Below, piece by piece: positions 1 to 5,263 of a DNA stretch of 5,530 nt. Source of the DNA: an uncultured Verrucomicrobiales bacterium. Lineage in GTDB: Bacteria > Verrucomicrobiota > Verrucomicrobiia > Verrucomicrobiales > Akkermansiaceae. The DNA is taken from the NCBI GenBank assembly GCA_937969125.1, contig CALBVA010000161.1:1-5530 (forward strand), given 5' to 3'. The notes beneath the pieces were generated by a model. It was not told the origin of the DNA, did not search any database, and saw only the letters and a list, made by a program, of their open reading frames with translations. Within the stretch, counting starts at the first letter, position 1. Each line of letters starts with the position of its first letter. The position numbers and the translations under genes were made by a program.

Positions 1-194
1 CAGAGGCGATGTTTGAGGGGGCTCATGATCAGGCCTTTGAGGCTGCCTATGTCAGTGGTGGCAAGCGTCAACTTAAGGGAAGCCTCAATCAAGACCTCTA
101 TTACGATACGCTTTACTGGAATCTTCTACAGTCCGCTCAAGAAGCCGGTGATGATGAACTTGCTGCAAAGCTTCAGAAACTCTCGGCACCGTGA
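1..194 (+). CDS. C-terminal fragment of an unrecognised protein (5' end outside window)
   Basis: An open frame enters from the left edge (first full codon at position 3) and stops at TGA 192-194, giving about 63 visible residues. The ATG at position 9 is probably internal, because the frame is already open before it (Glu-Ala precede it). The fragment is acidic and probably helical: an aromatic stretch NQDLYYDTLYWNLL is followed by a charged amphipathic helix QEAGDDELAAKLQKL and the end SAP. This resembles the capping helix of a helical-repeat or cytoplasmic protein, but I cannot assign a family. Its stop overlaps the GTG at 191-193 that would have started the next, now broken, gene (GTGA overlap), so the two were probably translationally coupled. 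Coding status is fairly sure; function is unknown. Confidence 0.7.
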   Translation, partial: EAMFEGAHDQAFEAAYVSGGKRQLKGSLNQDLYYDTLYWNLLQSAQEAGDDELAAKLQKLSAP

Positions 195-422
195 CCGAGC
201 TCGTCCTGAATGAGGAGATCCACCAGCGGGTGATCGTAGAGATGCTGCCTCGGGCGAGCGGTGTCTTTGGGTGGTGAAGGCTGATTTGAAGGATCGGCAT
301 GTGAAGAGGGGCGGAGATTTGTGCCGCTTTTGGAGATTCTTTCAGACTTGGTGTAGGTTTGGGGGGCGGTGCGGCTTTTTCATGCGAAGGAGCCGGGGCC
401 ACGGTTTCGTGGTAAGCGTTAA
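191..422 (+). pseudogene. Decayed N-terminal part of a phospholipase D-like (HKD-type) protein
   Basis: No single frame is open here, but three consecutive + strand frames read as one coherent protein. Frame one, from GTG 191, gives VTELVLNEEIHQRVI, then VEMLPRASGVFGW and TGA at 275. Frame two, from 274, gives VKADLKDRHVKRGGD. Frame three, from 318, gives FVPLLEILSDLV, an in-frame TAG at 354, then VRLFHAKEPGPRFR, ending at TAA 420. The pieces join in order with almost no gap. From memory, this order (Glu-Ile-His near the start, ADLKD, a VPxLEhLSDLV helix, RLhHAKEPGPxFR) matches the N-terminal part of small bacterial phospholipase D-like proteins of roughly 170-200 residues. The second junction looks like loss of one T from a T run at 318-320. 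The downstream half that should carry the His-x-Lys catalytic motif is absent; the sequence runs straight into the terminator at 460-493. It is therefore presumably inactive. Sequencing error could explain the frameshifts but not the missing C-terminal half. Confidence 0.6.
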
Positions 423-459
423 GAAGAAGCTTTGATGCAGATTCTGGCATCCGCTGGGC

Positions 460-493
460 AACAAAGAAGCCGAAGCATTGCTGCTTCGGCTTC
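460..493 (-). terminator. Intrinsic terminator of the PEP-CTERM gene
   Basis: There is a perfect 12-bp stem: GAAGCCGAAGCA at 466-477 pairs with TGCTTCGGCTTC at 482-493 around a 4-nt loop. On the - strand it is followed by TTTGTT, a short U-rich tail, and it begins 32 nt past the PEP-CTERM stop codon. It therefore most likely ends that transcript. On the + strand no U tract follows, so it would act only weakly on transcripts coming from the left. Confidence 0.85.
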
Positions 494-525
494 GTCATGA
501 TTTGAGGGAAATCTCAAACAGTCCT

Positions 526-1197
526 CTAGCGTCGGCGACGAAGAAGAAGGAGAACCGAGATTCCACCGAGGAGGGCGGAGGAAGGCTCGGGTACTCCGTC
601 GTCATATGTGTAAACAACCGTCCAGGTGGTGCTCGACTGACTATTGCTGACTTCTGTGAGTGCGTTTCCACCCGAACTTACTGACCATCCTTGGCTATCG
701 ACGACCGTGCCGCTCACTGTTCCGATACCGGTAAAGCTGATTAAATCACCGGGAGCCAATGTCGAGTCGCTATCTGATGCTGCTCCGGATACTACCATGA
801 AGTCTGCGGAATCCTCGCCGATGAAGTCTGCAGCAGCATCATTATCCGCTATCACCGAAATAGCGTCTGTCGTCTCGGCGATGGTGGCGGTCGTTGATAA
901 CGTGCCGAGGCTACCTACCGAGCTTCCGTTCAGGTTTGCGATGTAGTCGGACTCATTTGCTGATTCGTTGTCAGCGCGGACATTTGCCGCTGCTGTGGTG
1001 TCTAGGCTCAGAAATACTGAAAGCAGAGTTCCCAGCGACGGGTCAAATTGATCCACGATAATAGTGGTGGTGAGTGGGAAGGACGCGTCTGGCGTGGGCC
1101 CATTGTTAATTGTTGCGGTCTGCGTGATCATCTGGATCGCTGCCGGGGCATTGGCGACAAGAAGCAGGCTGAGGCCGAGGGTTTTCATTTTTGTCAT
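526..1197 (-). CDS. PEP-CTERM sorting domain protein, choice-of-anchor E type
   Basis: This is a 223-residue exported protein. A basic start (MTKMK) leads into a hydrophobic signal peptide (TLGLSLLLVANAPA, cleavage likely near residue 19-20). The mature part is a low-cysteine, Ser/Thr/Ala/Asp-rich beta-type domain. FDPSLGTLLSVFLSL (about 51-65) and the late FTGIGTVSGTVV...TWTVVYTY pattern match what I know as the choice-of-anchor E domain. The C-terminus is a textbook PEP-CTERM tail: VPEP at 202-205, a hydrophobic segment to about 219, then RRRR. In the family, this tail is recognised by an exosortase (not in the window), which transfers the protein to the envelope or extracellular matrix. 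The longer open frame back to 1290 is rejected because it would bury the signal peptide behind about 31 polar residues. ATG 1188 (MKTLGLS) is an equally possible start; both have only A-rich upstream sequence (AAAAGAAAAA) instead of a clear ribosome site. The gene is monocistronic, with a long leader before it and a terminator after it. Its ligand is unknown. Confidence 0.88.
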   Translation of the reverse strand: MTKMKTLGLSLLLVANAPAAIQMITQTATINNGPTPDASFPLTTTIIVDQFDPSLGTLLSVFLSLDTTAAANVRADNESANESDYIANLNGSSVGSLGTLSTTATIAETTDAISVIADNDAAADFIGEDSADFMVVSGAASDSDSTLAPGDLISFTGIGTVSGTVVDSQGWSVSSGGNALTEVSNSQSSTTWTVVYTYDDGVPEPSSALLGGISVLLLLRRRR

Positions 1198-1425
1198 TTT
1201 TTCTTTTGGTTGTGCCGCAGCCGAAATCTTACTCGGAAGGTTCTGAAGATCCTGATAACGAAGGGGTTTCGCTGCAACTTCGGAGGTCAATTGCCTCGGA
1301 TTGTTGGTGGGGTCAAAAAGAAAATGACATATATTAACTAATCTTTTATTTTGGAAAATTTCTCACAACCTTCTGAGGAAAAGGGTGTAATTATTGTGCT
1401 GAGGTCATTGGGAGGCGGATGGCTC
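1198..1425 (-). promoter_or_regulatory. Intergenic leader/promoter region upstream of the PEP-CTERM gene
   Basis: This 228-nt gap between the SDR stop and the PEP-CTERM start contains no credible gene. On the - strand an AT-rich block at about 1323-1368 (TTGTGAG, then AAAATAAAAG, then TTAATATATG) is the only promoter-like stretch. A -10-like TAATAT lies at 1331-1336, but no good -35 element sits at ideal spacing, so I do not pin down a promoter. If transcription starts there, the mRNA leader would be roughly 120-130 nt, long enough for post-transcriptional control. I found only short (4-6 bp) weak hairpins in it and no known riboswitch. No convincing terminator for the SDR gene is visible in this gap. 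Confidence 0.35.
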
Positions 1426-2241
1426 TCAATCGCTCCTGCGGGGGCGAAATGACATGATTAGGCGGACAGCAGCGATTGGAAGCACTCCGATGAGAGTTGC
1501 TGCTGCGGCAATTTTTAAGCCAGGATAAAGTCGGGGTCGGTCATTGATCAAGGCGTCGATGGAATCTCTAACGACTTTGTCTGCAGCAACATACGCTGAT
1601 TTTTTAACGGGAAGTTCGATCTCGACTCCGCGGCGCGCAACGTCACCAAAGCCGGTTTTAATGGGTCCGGGGCAAACCGCGAGCACCTTGACATCGTGCT
1701 CTCTCAGCTCAAGCCGAAGTGCTTCGCTGAAGCTGGTAACATATGCTTTTGTGGCAGCATAGACGGCAAAGTCAGGAATGGGCAGGATACTGGCGAGAGA
1801 GGAGAGATTGAGAATGGCGCCGCTTTGCGCGATGATCCCGGGTAGCAGGGCATGGGTGAGGTGAGTGAGTGCCTCCATATTCAGGTGAATCATTTGCTCG
1901 GTCTTTGACCAGTCGGCTTTCCGGAACTCGCCATAGTCACCTATACCGGCGTTATTCAGGAGGCAGTCCGGATGGATGTTCGCCTGTGACAGGGCATTGA
2001 TGAGATGAATTCGGTCCGCAGAAGTCGAGAGGTCGCTGGCATAGGTTTTCACTTTAAGCCGCGGGTGGCGGGAGACGAGGTCGCGAGCGATTTCCTCGAG
2101 CAGGTTTTCCCGACGAGCCACCAGGATGAGGGTATCGACCTGTGGTGCGAGTTGACGGGCGAACTCCAGGCCAAGACCGGAGCTGGCACCGGTGATGAGG
2201 ACGCAGCGGAAAAGAGGAGAAATCGAAGAAGAAGAAGACAT
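1426..2241 (-). CDS. Short-chain dehydrogenase/reductase (classical SDR, DltE-like, NADP-preferring)
   Basis: This 271-residue classical SDR has the full motif set. The Rossmann cofactor loop TGASSGLG is at 17-24. R43-R44 follow beta-strand 2 (LVARRENL), favouring NADPH over NADH. D70 lies in the adenine-pocket position and NNAG is at 96-99. The catalytic tetrad is N121, S148, Y161 and K165 (YAATK), with the usual 13-residue Ser-Tyr spacing, and the post-catalytic PGPIKTGF loop starts at 191. It should reduce or oxidise a carbonyl/alcohol substrate; the substrate cannot be told from sequence. A hydrophobic segment at about 244-263 followed by RPRR suggests C-terminal membrane association, as seen in some COG0300 (DltE-type) SDRs. 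The N-terminus carries five serines encoded by a GAA-type trinucleotide run. The ATG at 2241 is the only sensible start, although no Shine-Dalgarno is evident. An intrinsic terminator lies upstream (2306-2343), so the gene probably has its own promoter in the 64-nt gap. Confidence 0.93.
   Translation of the reverse strand: MSSSSSISPLFRCVLITGASSGLGLEFARQLAPQVDTLILVARRENLLEEIARDLVSRHPRLKVKTYASDLSTSADRIHLINALSQANIHPDCLLNNAGIGDYGEFRKADWSKTEQMIHLNMEALTHLTHALLPGIIAQSGAILNLSSLASILPIPDFAVYAATKAYVTSFSEALRLELREHDVKVLAVCPGPIKTGFGDVARRGVEIELPVKKSAYVAADKVVRDSIDALINDRPRLYPGLKIAAAATLIGVLPIAAVRLIMSFRPRRSD
2225..2238. repeat. Short GAA trinucleotide run at the SDR N-terminus
   Basis: The + strand reads GAAGAAGAAGAAGA, four full units plus two bases, right after the SDR start codon. 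On the - strand it encodes serines 2-6. Slippage would change the serine count but keep the frame, so this is not a phase-variation switch. Confidence 0.6.
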
Positions 2242-2305
2242 GATGCCGGAAGGTGAGGCAGGGGCGGGTTGGGTGAAAGTGGAATTTCTCTAGGCTCAGT
2301 TCTGT

Positions 2306-2343
2306 AAACAAAAAACCCAAGGTCCGCGTCAGCAAACCTTGGG
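2306..2343 (-). terminator. Intrinsic terminator of the DUF6941 gene
   Basis: A perfect 8-bp stem, CCCAAGGT at 2316-2323 against ACCTTGGG at 2336-2343, has a 12-nt loop. On the - strand the stem is followed directly by TTTTTTGTTT. It begins 24 nt past the DUF6941 stop codon. It has all the features of a Rho-independent terminator and separates the DUF6941 transcript from the SDR gene beyond it. Confidence 0.92.
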
Positions 2344-2367
2344 CAGTGAAATCTTGGTGGGGCAGAT

Positions 2368-2787
2368 TTAAGCTTGTTGCTCCTGACCTTCCTGCACCTG
2401 AACGATGCGGAGGGGGAGGCGCTGGATGAGCTCGGCATCGACGAGGATATCAACGGAATAAATTCCGGGACGTGGGAAGGTGAGACCCTGGAATCCGACG
2501 ACGAGGTGTCGGGTCATAAAGGCGACATTCTCCGGCATCTGGACAGGCATGCCACCTTTAATGGGCATCTTATCATTGATGGGCTTTCCATCCTCATCGA
2601 TGATGGAGATTTGCAGTTCGTGGTCGCCATCATCTTCTGGAGTGAAGCAGAAGCGCATGGCCAGGGAGCACTGTGGGTGCACGATGGGGGTGGCTTTGGC
2701 GGCGAGTGCATCGAAGGTTCCGGAGATGACCATCTTGCCTTGATATTCAGCTGCGAAGTCGCAGAGAGTGGCTACTTGTAAGTCCAT
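2368..2787 (-). CDS. DUF6941 family protein
   Basis: This is a 139-residue cytoplasmic protein with no signal peptide or membrane segment. The layout fits what I know of DUF6941: an opening VATLCDFAAEYQGKMVISGTFDAL (about 5-28) in which a short strand precedes 'GTFD'; a VHPQCSLAMRF strand (36-46); an acidic DDGDHELQISIIDEDGKPI segment (52-70); and a closing FPRPGIYSVDILVDAELIQRLPLRI (104-128) like the end of a beta-sandwich. The family has no established biochemical function, and I see no catalytic motif. The last ten residues are Gln/Glu-rich. The ATG at 2787 is supported by the promoter immediately upstream; there is no Shine-Dalgarno, and the -10 box ends 7 nt before the ATG, so translation is probably leaderless. 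The gene forms a single transcription unit between that promoter and the terminator at 2306-2343. Confidence 0.85.
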   Translation of the reverse strand: MDLQVATLCDFAAEYQGKMVISGTFDALAAKATPIVHPQCSLAMRFCFTPEDDGDHELQISIIDEDGKPINDKMPIKGGMPVQMPENVAFMTRHLVVGFQGLTFPRPGIYSVDILVDAELIQRLPLRIVQVQEGQEQQA

Positions 2788-2794
2788 AATTTAG

Positions 2795-2823
2795 ATTAGA
2801 GTGATCGCCGAATGGCGCGCCAA
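2795..2823 (-). promoter_or_regulatory. Sigma-70-type promoter of the DUF6941 gene (predicted leaderless)
   Basis: On the - strand, TTGGCG (2823-2818; 4 of 6 to consensus) is followed after exactly 17 nt by TCTAAT (2800-2795; 5 of 6 to TATAAT). Only seven bases, CTAAATT, separate the -10 box from the ATG, so the transcription start should fall on or within a base or two of the A of ATG 2787. The lack of any Shine-Dalgarno fits this. Confidence 0.6.
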
Positions 2824-2849
2824 GTTCCTGACGGTTTGAGGCGGTGGCG

Positions 2850-2879
2850 TAAAGGGGGAATTTGGTCCCGCTCCCTTTA
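2850..2879 (-). other. Weak hairpin downstream of the DUF1501 gene
   Basis: TAAAGGG at 2850-2856 can pair with CCCTTTA at 2873-2879 across a 16-nt loop. A small inner GGGA/TCCC pairing is an alternative. It sits 13 nt beyond the DUF1501 stop on the - strand and could end or stabilise that transcript, but a U tract does not follow, so it is not a standard intrinsic terminator. Confidence 0.3.
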
Positions 2880-2892
2880 ATCTTTTCGGGGA

Positions 2893-4356
2893 TCAGCTGA
2901 GGATGTCTTGGATCACTTTCGCGGGATTCACTCCGGTGAGCTTCTGGTTAAGGCCCTGAAGAGGCATCGAGAGTTTATCACTCTCGAAGCCAACGAGCTT
3001 CAGAAGGGTGGCGTGGAAGTCGCGCAGCAGGACTTCATTCTTGGCGGCAAGGTAGCCCATCGGGTCGGTCTCGCCGTAGCTCATACCCGGCTTAATCCCT
3101 GCGCCGGCCATCCAGCAGGTGAAGGCATTCGGATTATGGTCGCGGCCGAGGAAAGCCATCTTGGCTCCATTTCGGTTTTCCTGCATCGGGGTACGGCCAA
3201 ATTCGCCGCCCCAGACGACGAGGGTGTCATCGAGCATACCGCGCTGTTCGAGATCGGTGAGGAGAGCGGAGATTGGCTTGTCGATGCTGCGGCATTTTCC
3301 AATGAAGCCTTCATTGAGTGCCTCATTTTTACCGGCTCCGTGCGAGTCCCACCCCCAGTCATAAAGCTGGATAAAGCGAACGCCATTTTCGGCGAGTTTT
3401 CGGGCGAGGAGACAATTGTTGGCGAAAGATTCCTTCCCGGGTTTTGTGCCGTAGGCTTCATGTACGGCCTGGGGCTCGTTATCGATGGTCATGACCTCCG
3501 GGACTGAGGTTTGCATACGAAAGGCCATCTCATACTGGGCGATGCGGGTTTGCGTTTCTGGGTCGGCAAGCTCGGAGAAGGTCTCGTGATTAAGCTGCTG
3601 GAGGGCATCGAGAGCGGCCCGGCGGGATTTCTTGGAAATGCCCTGCGGATTCGCGGTGTTGAGGACCGGATCGCCGAAGGAGCGGCATTGCACTCCCTGA
3701 TAAACGGAAGGCAGAAAGCCGGAGCCCCAGAGAGCCTTGCCGACGCGTGGGATGCGGCCGCCGGAGAGGAGGACCATGAAGCCGGGCAGGTTTTGATTCT
3801 CGGAGCCGAGTCCCCAAGTCACCCAGGAGCCAATGGAAGGGTGGCCGAGGCGGGCGTGGCCCGTCTGAACCATGAGCTGAGCCGGACCGTGATTGAATTG
3901 GTCCGTTTTCAGCGTTTTGATGAAGGTGAGTTTATCCGCATGTTTATAGAGATGCGGGAGGCGGTCTGAGATCCATGCTCCGGATTCGCCGTGCTGCTTA
4001 AAAGGATAGACGGGTCCGAGCATCTGCGGCGTGCCTTGGATGAAGGCGAAGCGCTGGCCCTCAAGGTAAGACTGGGGGCAATCCTTTCCGTCTAGTTTCT
4101 GGAGTTCCGGTTTGTAGTCAAAGAGTTCCAACTGCGAGGGTGCACCGATCATATGGAGATAAATGATCCGCTTGACCTTGCCGTCCAGCTGTGGAGGCAG
4201 CGGAGATAGTGGCGCCGAGCTATCGTGATTAATCGTCAGAGGAGAGGCCTTGGCATCCATCATCAATTGGTTTGCCAACCACATTCCACCGAGTCCGGTA
4301 GTGCAGTCCTTTAGGAAATGTCGACGCGTGGTGTTTTTAAGATCGAGATAGCTCAT
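2893..4356 (-). CDS. DUF1501 domain protein with Tat-like leader
   Basis: This 487-residue member of the DUF1501 family belongs to the alkaline-phosphatase-like fold relatives of sulfatases that abound in Verrucomicrobiota and Planctomycetota. The N-terminus carries TTRRHFLKD (9-17) followed by a mildly hydrophobic GLGGMWLANQLMM, the usual twin-arginine-like leader of the family. Conserved family blocks are visible: IIYLHMIGAPSQLELFDYKP (64-83), FNHGPAQLMVQTGH (154-167), HPSIGSWVTWGLG (172-184), DWGWDSHG (333-340), VVWGGEFGRTPMQE (380-393), GRDHNPNAF (404-412) and LLRDFHATLLKLVG (443-456). D337, H339, H407 and H448 are plausible metal or active-site residues by analogy; the family's reaction is not established. 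Earlier in-frame TTG 4368 would add four residues; I prefer ATG 4356, which puts the RR motif about ten residues from the start. In these phyla the family usually sits beside a DUF1549/DUF1553 cytochrome-like gene. None is present here; the neighbour is the DsbD-like gene, 61 nt upstream with no clear terminator between. Confidence 0.93.
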   Translation of the reverse strand: MSYLDLKNTTRRHFLKDCTTGLGGMWLANQLMMDAKASPLTINHDSSAPLSPLPPQLDGKVKRIIYLHMIGAPSQLELFDYKPELQKLDGKDCPQSYLEGQRFAFIQGTPQMLGPVYPFKQHGESGAWISDRLPHLYKHADKLTFIKTLKTDQFNHGPAQLMVQTGHARLGHPSIGSWVTWGLGSENQNLPGFMVLLSGGRIPRVGKALWGSGFLPSVYQGVQCRSFGDPVLNTANPQGISKKSRRAALDALQQLNHETFSELADPETQTRIAQYEMAFRMQTSVPEVMTIDNEPQAVHEAYGTKPGKESFANNCLLARKLAENGVRFIQLYDWGWDSHGAGKNEALNEGFIGKCRSIDKPISALLTDLEQRGMLDDTLVVWGGEFGRTPMQENRNGAKMAFLGRDHNPNAFTCWMAGAGIKPGMSYGETDPMGYLAAKNEVLLRDFHATLLKLVGFESDKLSMPLQGLNQKLTGVNPAKVIQDILS

Positions 4357-4417
4357 TTCAGTTAACAATGGGAACGTAGTTGTAAGCGCCTACCTTGCAA
4401 ATTAAGGGGTAATCAGT

Positions 4418-5248
4418 CTATGGGATGAAGGGGGCCAAAAGTGGGTAGTGATTGGAGCCGCTCTTGAGAACTCCAATGAGCTCTTTCTTACCTTTCGGGG
4501 AGTATTCTGAGCGTTTCATTATGAGGATCTTAGAGCCATCAGGGTCGTCTTCCACTGTTTGTGGTTGATCGCTGGAGACCTGTCCATCTTCGGAGAAGAA
4601 GTAGAGATCGTCCGAGATTGGAGTCTCCGCGCTGCCGGTGATCTGGATTTTAATGACTTCCTCGTCAATCTTTGAAAGGCCTTCGGCTATTAAAATGTCG
4701 GCCCTGTCAAATTGCTCGTCCCTCGGTGTGAGAACGGGTTTCCAGGGCTGCTGCTTAACCTTCTTCGTCACAGGGACGGTCATGGTGAAACTAGCATGTC
4801 CCGGAAAGCAGCCTTTTGCGCAGGCCATCCAAGAAACCTTAGTCTTGAAGGTGAGTTCTTGGTCTTCTTTCACTTCAGTCGGGCCCTTGATGAAGGTGGC
4901 GAGCGTGACATCTCGTTCATATCCATGGCAGGGATATGCCCCCATAAAAGTGCGTTCCGGATGGGGCCAGATGATCTCGGAAGCTTTGAAGCCCTCGGGT
5001 AGAGTCCATTCGATAGAAGTCGCCACTCCTACGATGCCGGGATTTTTCCAATAGGTATGAAACCCCGGGTAGTGGTGGATGTGAAGATAGACCAAGAAGT
5101 CGCTTCCAGGGGTGTAACCTTCAAATGCTGGAATGAGATCTATCGAGACCCCTGGGCCTTCCAGCAATGGGTCATGAGTCTTCTTCTGAATTTCTTTCGC
5201 AGCTGCGGTGAGCCCAATGAACAGAAATAAAAGAATCAATCGTTTCAT
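4418..5248 (-). CDS. Stand-alone DsbD N-terminal (alpha) domain protein, exported
   Basis: This 276-residue protein starts with a clear signal peptide (MKRLILLFLFIGLTAAA, cleavage near 17). The body matches the periplasmic N-terminal domain of DsbD/ScsB-type thiol:disulfide interchange proteins: a VSIDLIPAFEGYTPG opening, YPGFHTYWKNPG (60-71), LPEGFKASEIIWPHPER (83-99), a GYERDVTLATFI strand and the diagnostic VSWMACAKGCFPG (138-150). C143 and C147 are the CxxxC pair that in DsbD exchanges electrons with client proteins; C107 (YPCHGY) is an extra cysteine. The transmembrane beta and thioredoxin-like gamma domains of full DsbD are missing. The protein must therefore work with a partner elsewhere or have another role, such as disulfide reduction or isomerisation of exported proteins. 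It is preceded by the best ribosome site in the window, GGGAG about 9 nt before the ATG, lying inside the last codons of the sulfatase gene. It is thus almost certainly co-transcribed and coupled with that gene. The stop is at 4418. Confidence 0.88.
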   Translation of the reverse strand: MKRLILLFLFIGLTAAAKEIQKKTHDPLLEGPGVSIDLIPAFEGYTPGSDFLVYLHIHHYPGFHTYWKNPGIVGVATSIEWTLPEGFKASEIIWPHPERTFMGAYPCHGYERDVTLATFIKGPTEVKEDQELTFKTKVSWMACAKGCFPGHASFTMTVPVTKKVKQQPWKPVLTPRDEQFDRADILIAEGLSKIDEEVIKIQITGSAETPISDDLYFFSEDGQVSSDQPQTVEDDPDGSKILIMKRSEYSPKGKKELIGVLKSGSNHYPLLAPFIP

Positions 5249-5263
5249 GGCTTACTTCTCCCA
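5249..5263 (-). promoter_or_regulatory. Ribosome binding site coupling the DsbD-like gene to the sulfatase
   Basis: On the - strand the end of the sulfatase gene reads TGGGAGAAGTAAGCC just before ATG 5248. GGGAG is a good Shine-Dalgarno about 9 nt from the ATG and overlaps the sulfatase's last Trp-Glu codons and stop. Most other genes in the window lack a comparable site, which supports deliberate coupling here. Confidence 0.7.

Noticed and set aside
85..498. 137-residue open frame on the - strand
   Set aside because: It overlaps the end of the + strand gene by 110 nt, starts inside or beside the terminator hairpin, has low-complexity Pro/Ala/Lys/Ser composition, and is antisense to the PLD-like relic, which explains the region better.
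1198..1290. N-terminal extension of the PEP-CTERM protein to ATG 1290
   Set aside because: It would place about 31 polar residues before an otherwise perfect signal peptide, so it is most likely untranslated leader.
2049..2453. Open frames on the - strand spanning the gap between the DUF6941 and SDR genes
   Set aside because: They run through the intrinsic terminator, overlap both real genes in another frame, and are Ser/Pro/Arg-rich low-complexity translations.
2374..2781. 135-residue open frame on the + strand
   Set aside because: It is almost exactly antisense to the DUF6941 gene, which has promoter, terminator and family support; a shadow frame.
2815..2822. 8-bp palindrome GGCGCGCC inside the DUF6941 promoter, considered as an operator
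   Set aside because: A short GC palindrome can arise by chance, and there is no second copy in the window.
2908..3507. 199-residue open frame on the + strand
   Set aside because: It is antisense to the conserved core of the DUF1501 gene and has no recognisable protein features; a frame mirrored by codon bias.
4380..4396. Near-palindrome GTAAGCGCCTAC between the DsbD-like and DUF1501 genes, considered as an operator or terminator
   Set aside because: It is only 12 bp with internal mismatches and no U tract, and no repeat copy was seen; too weak to call.
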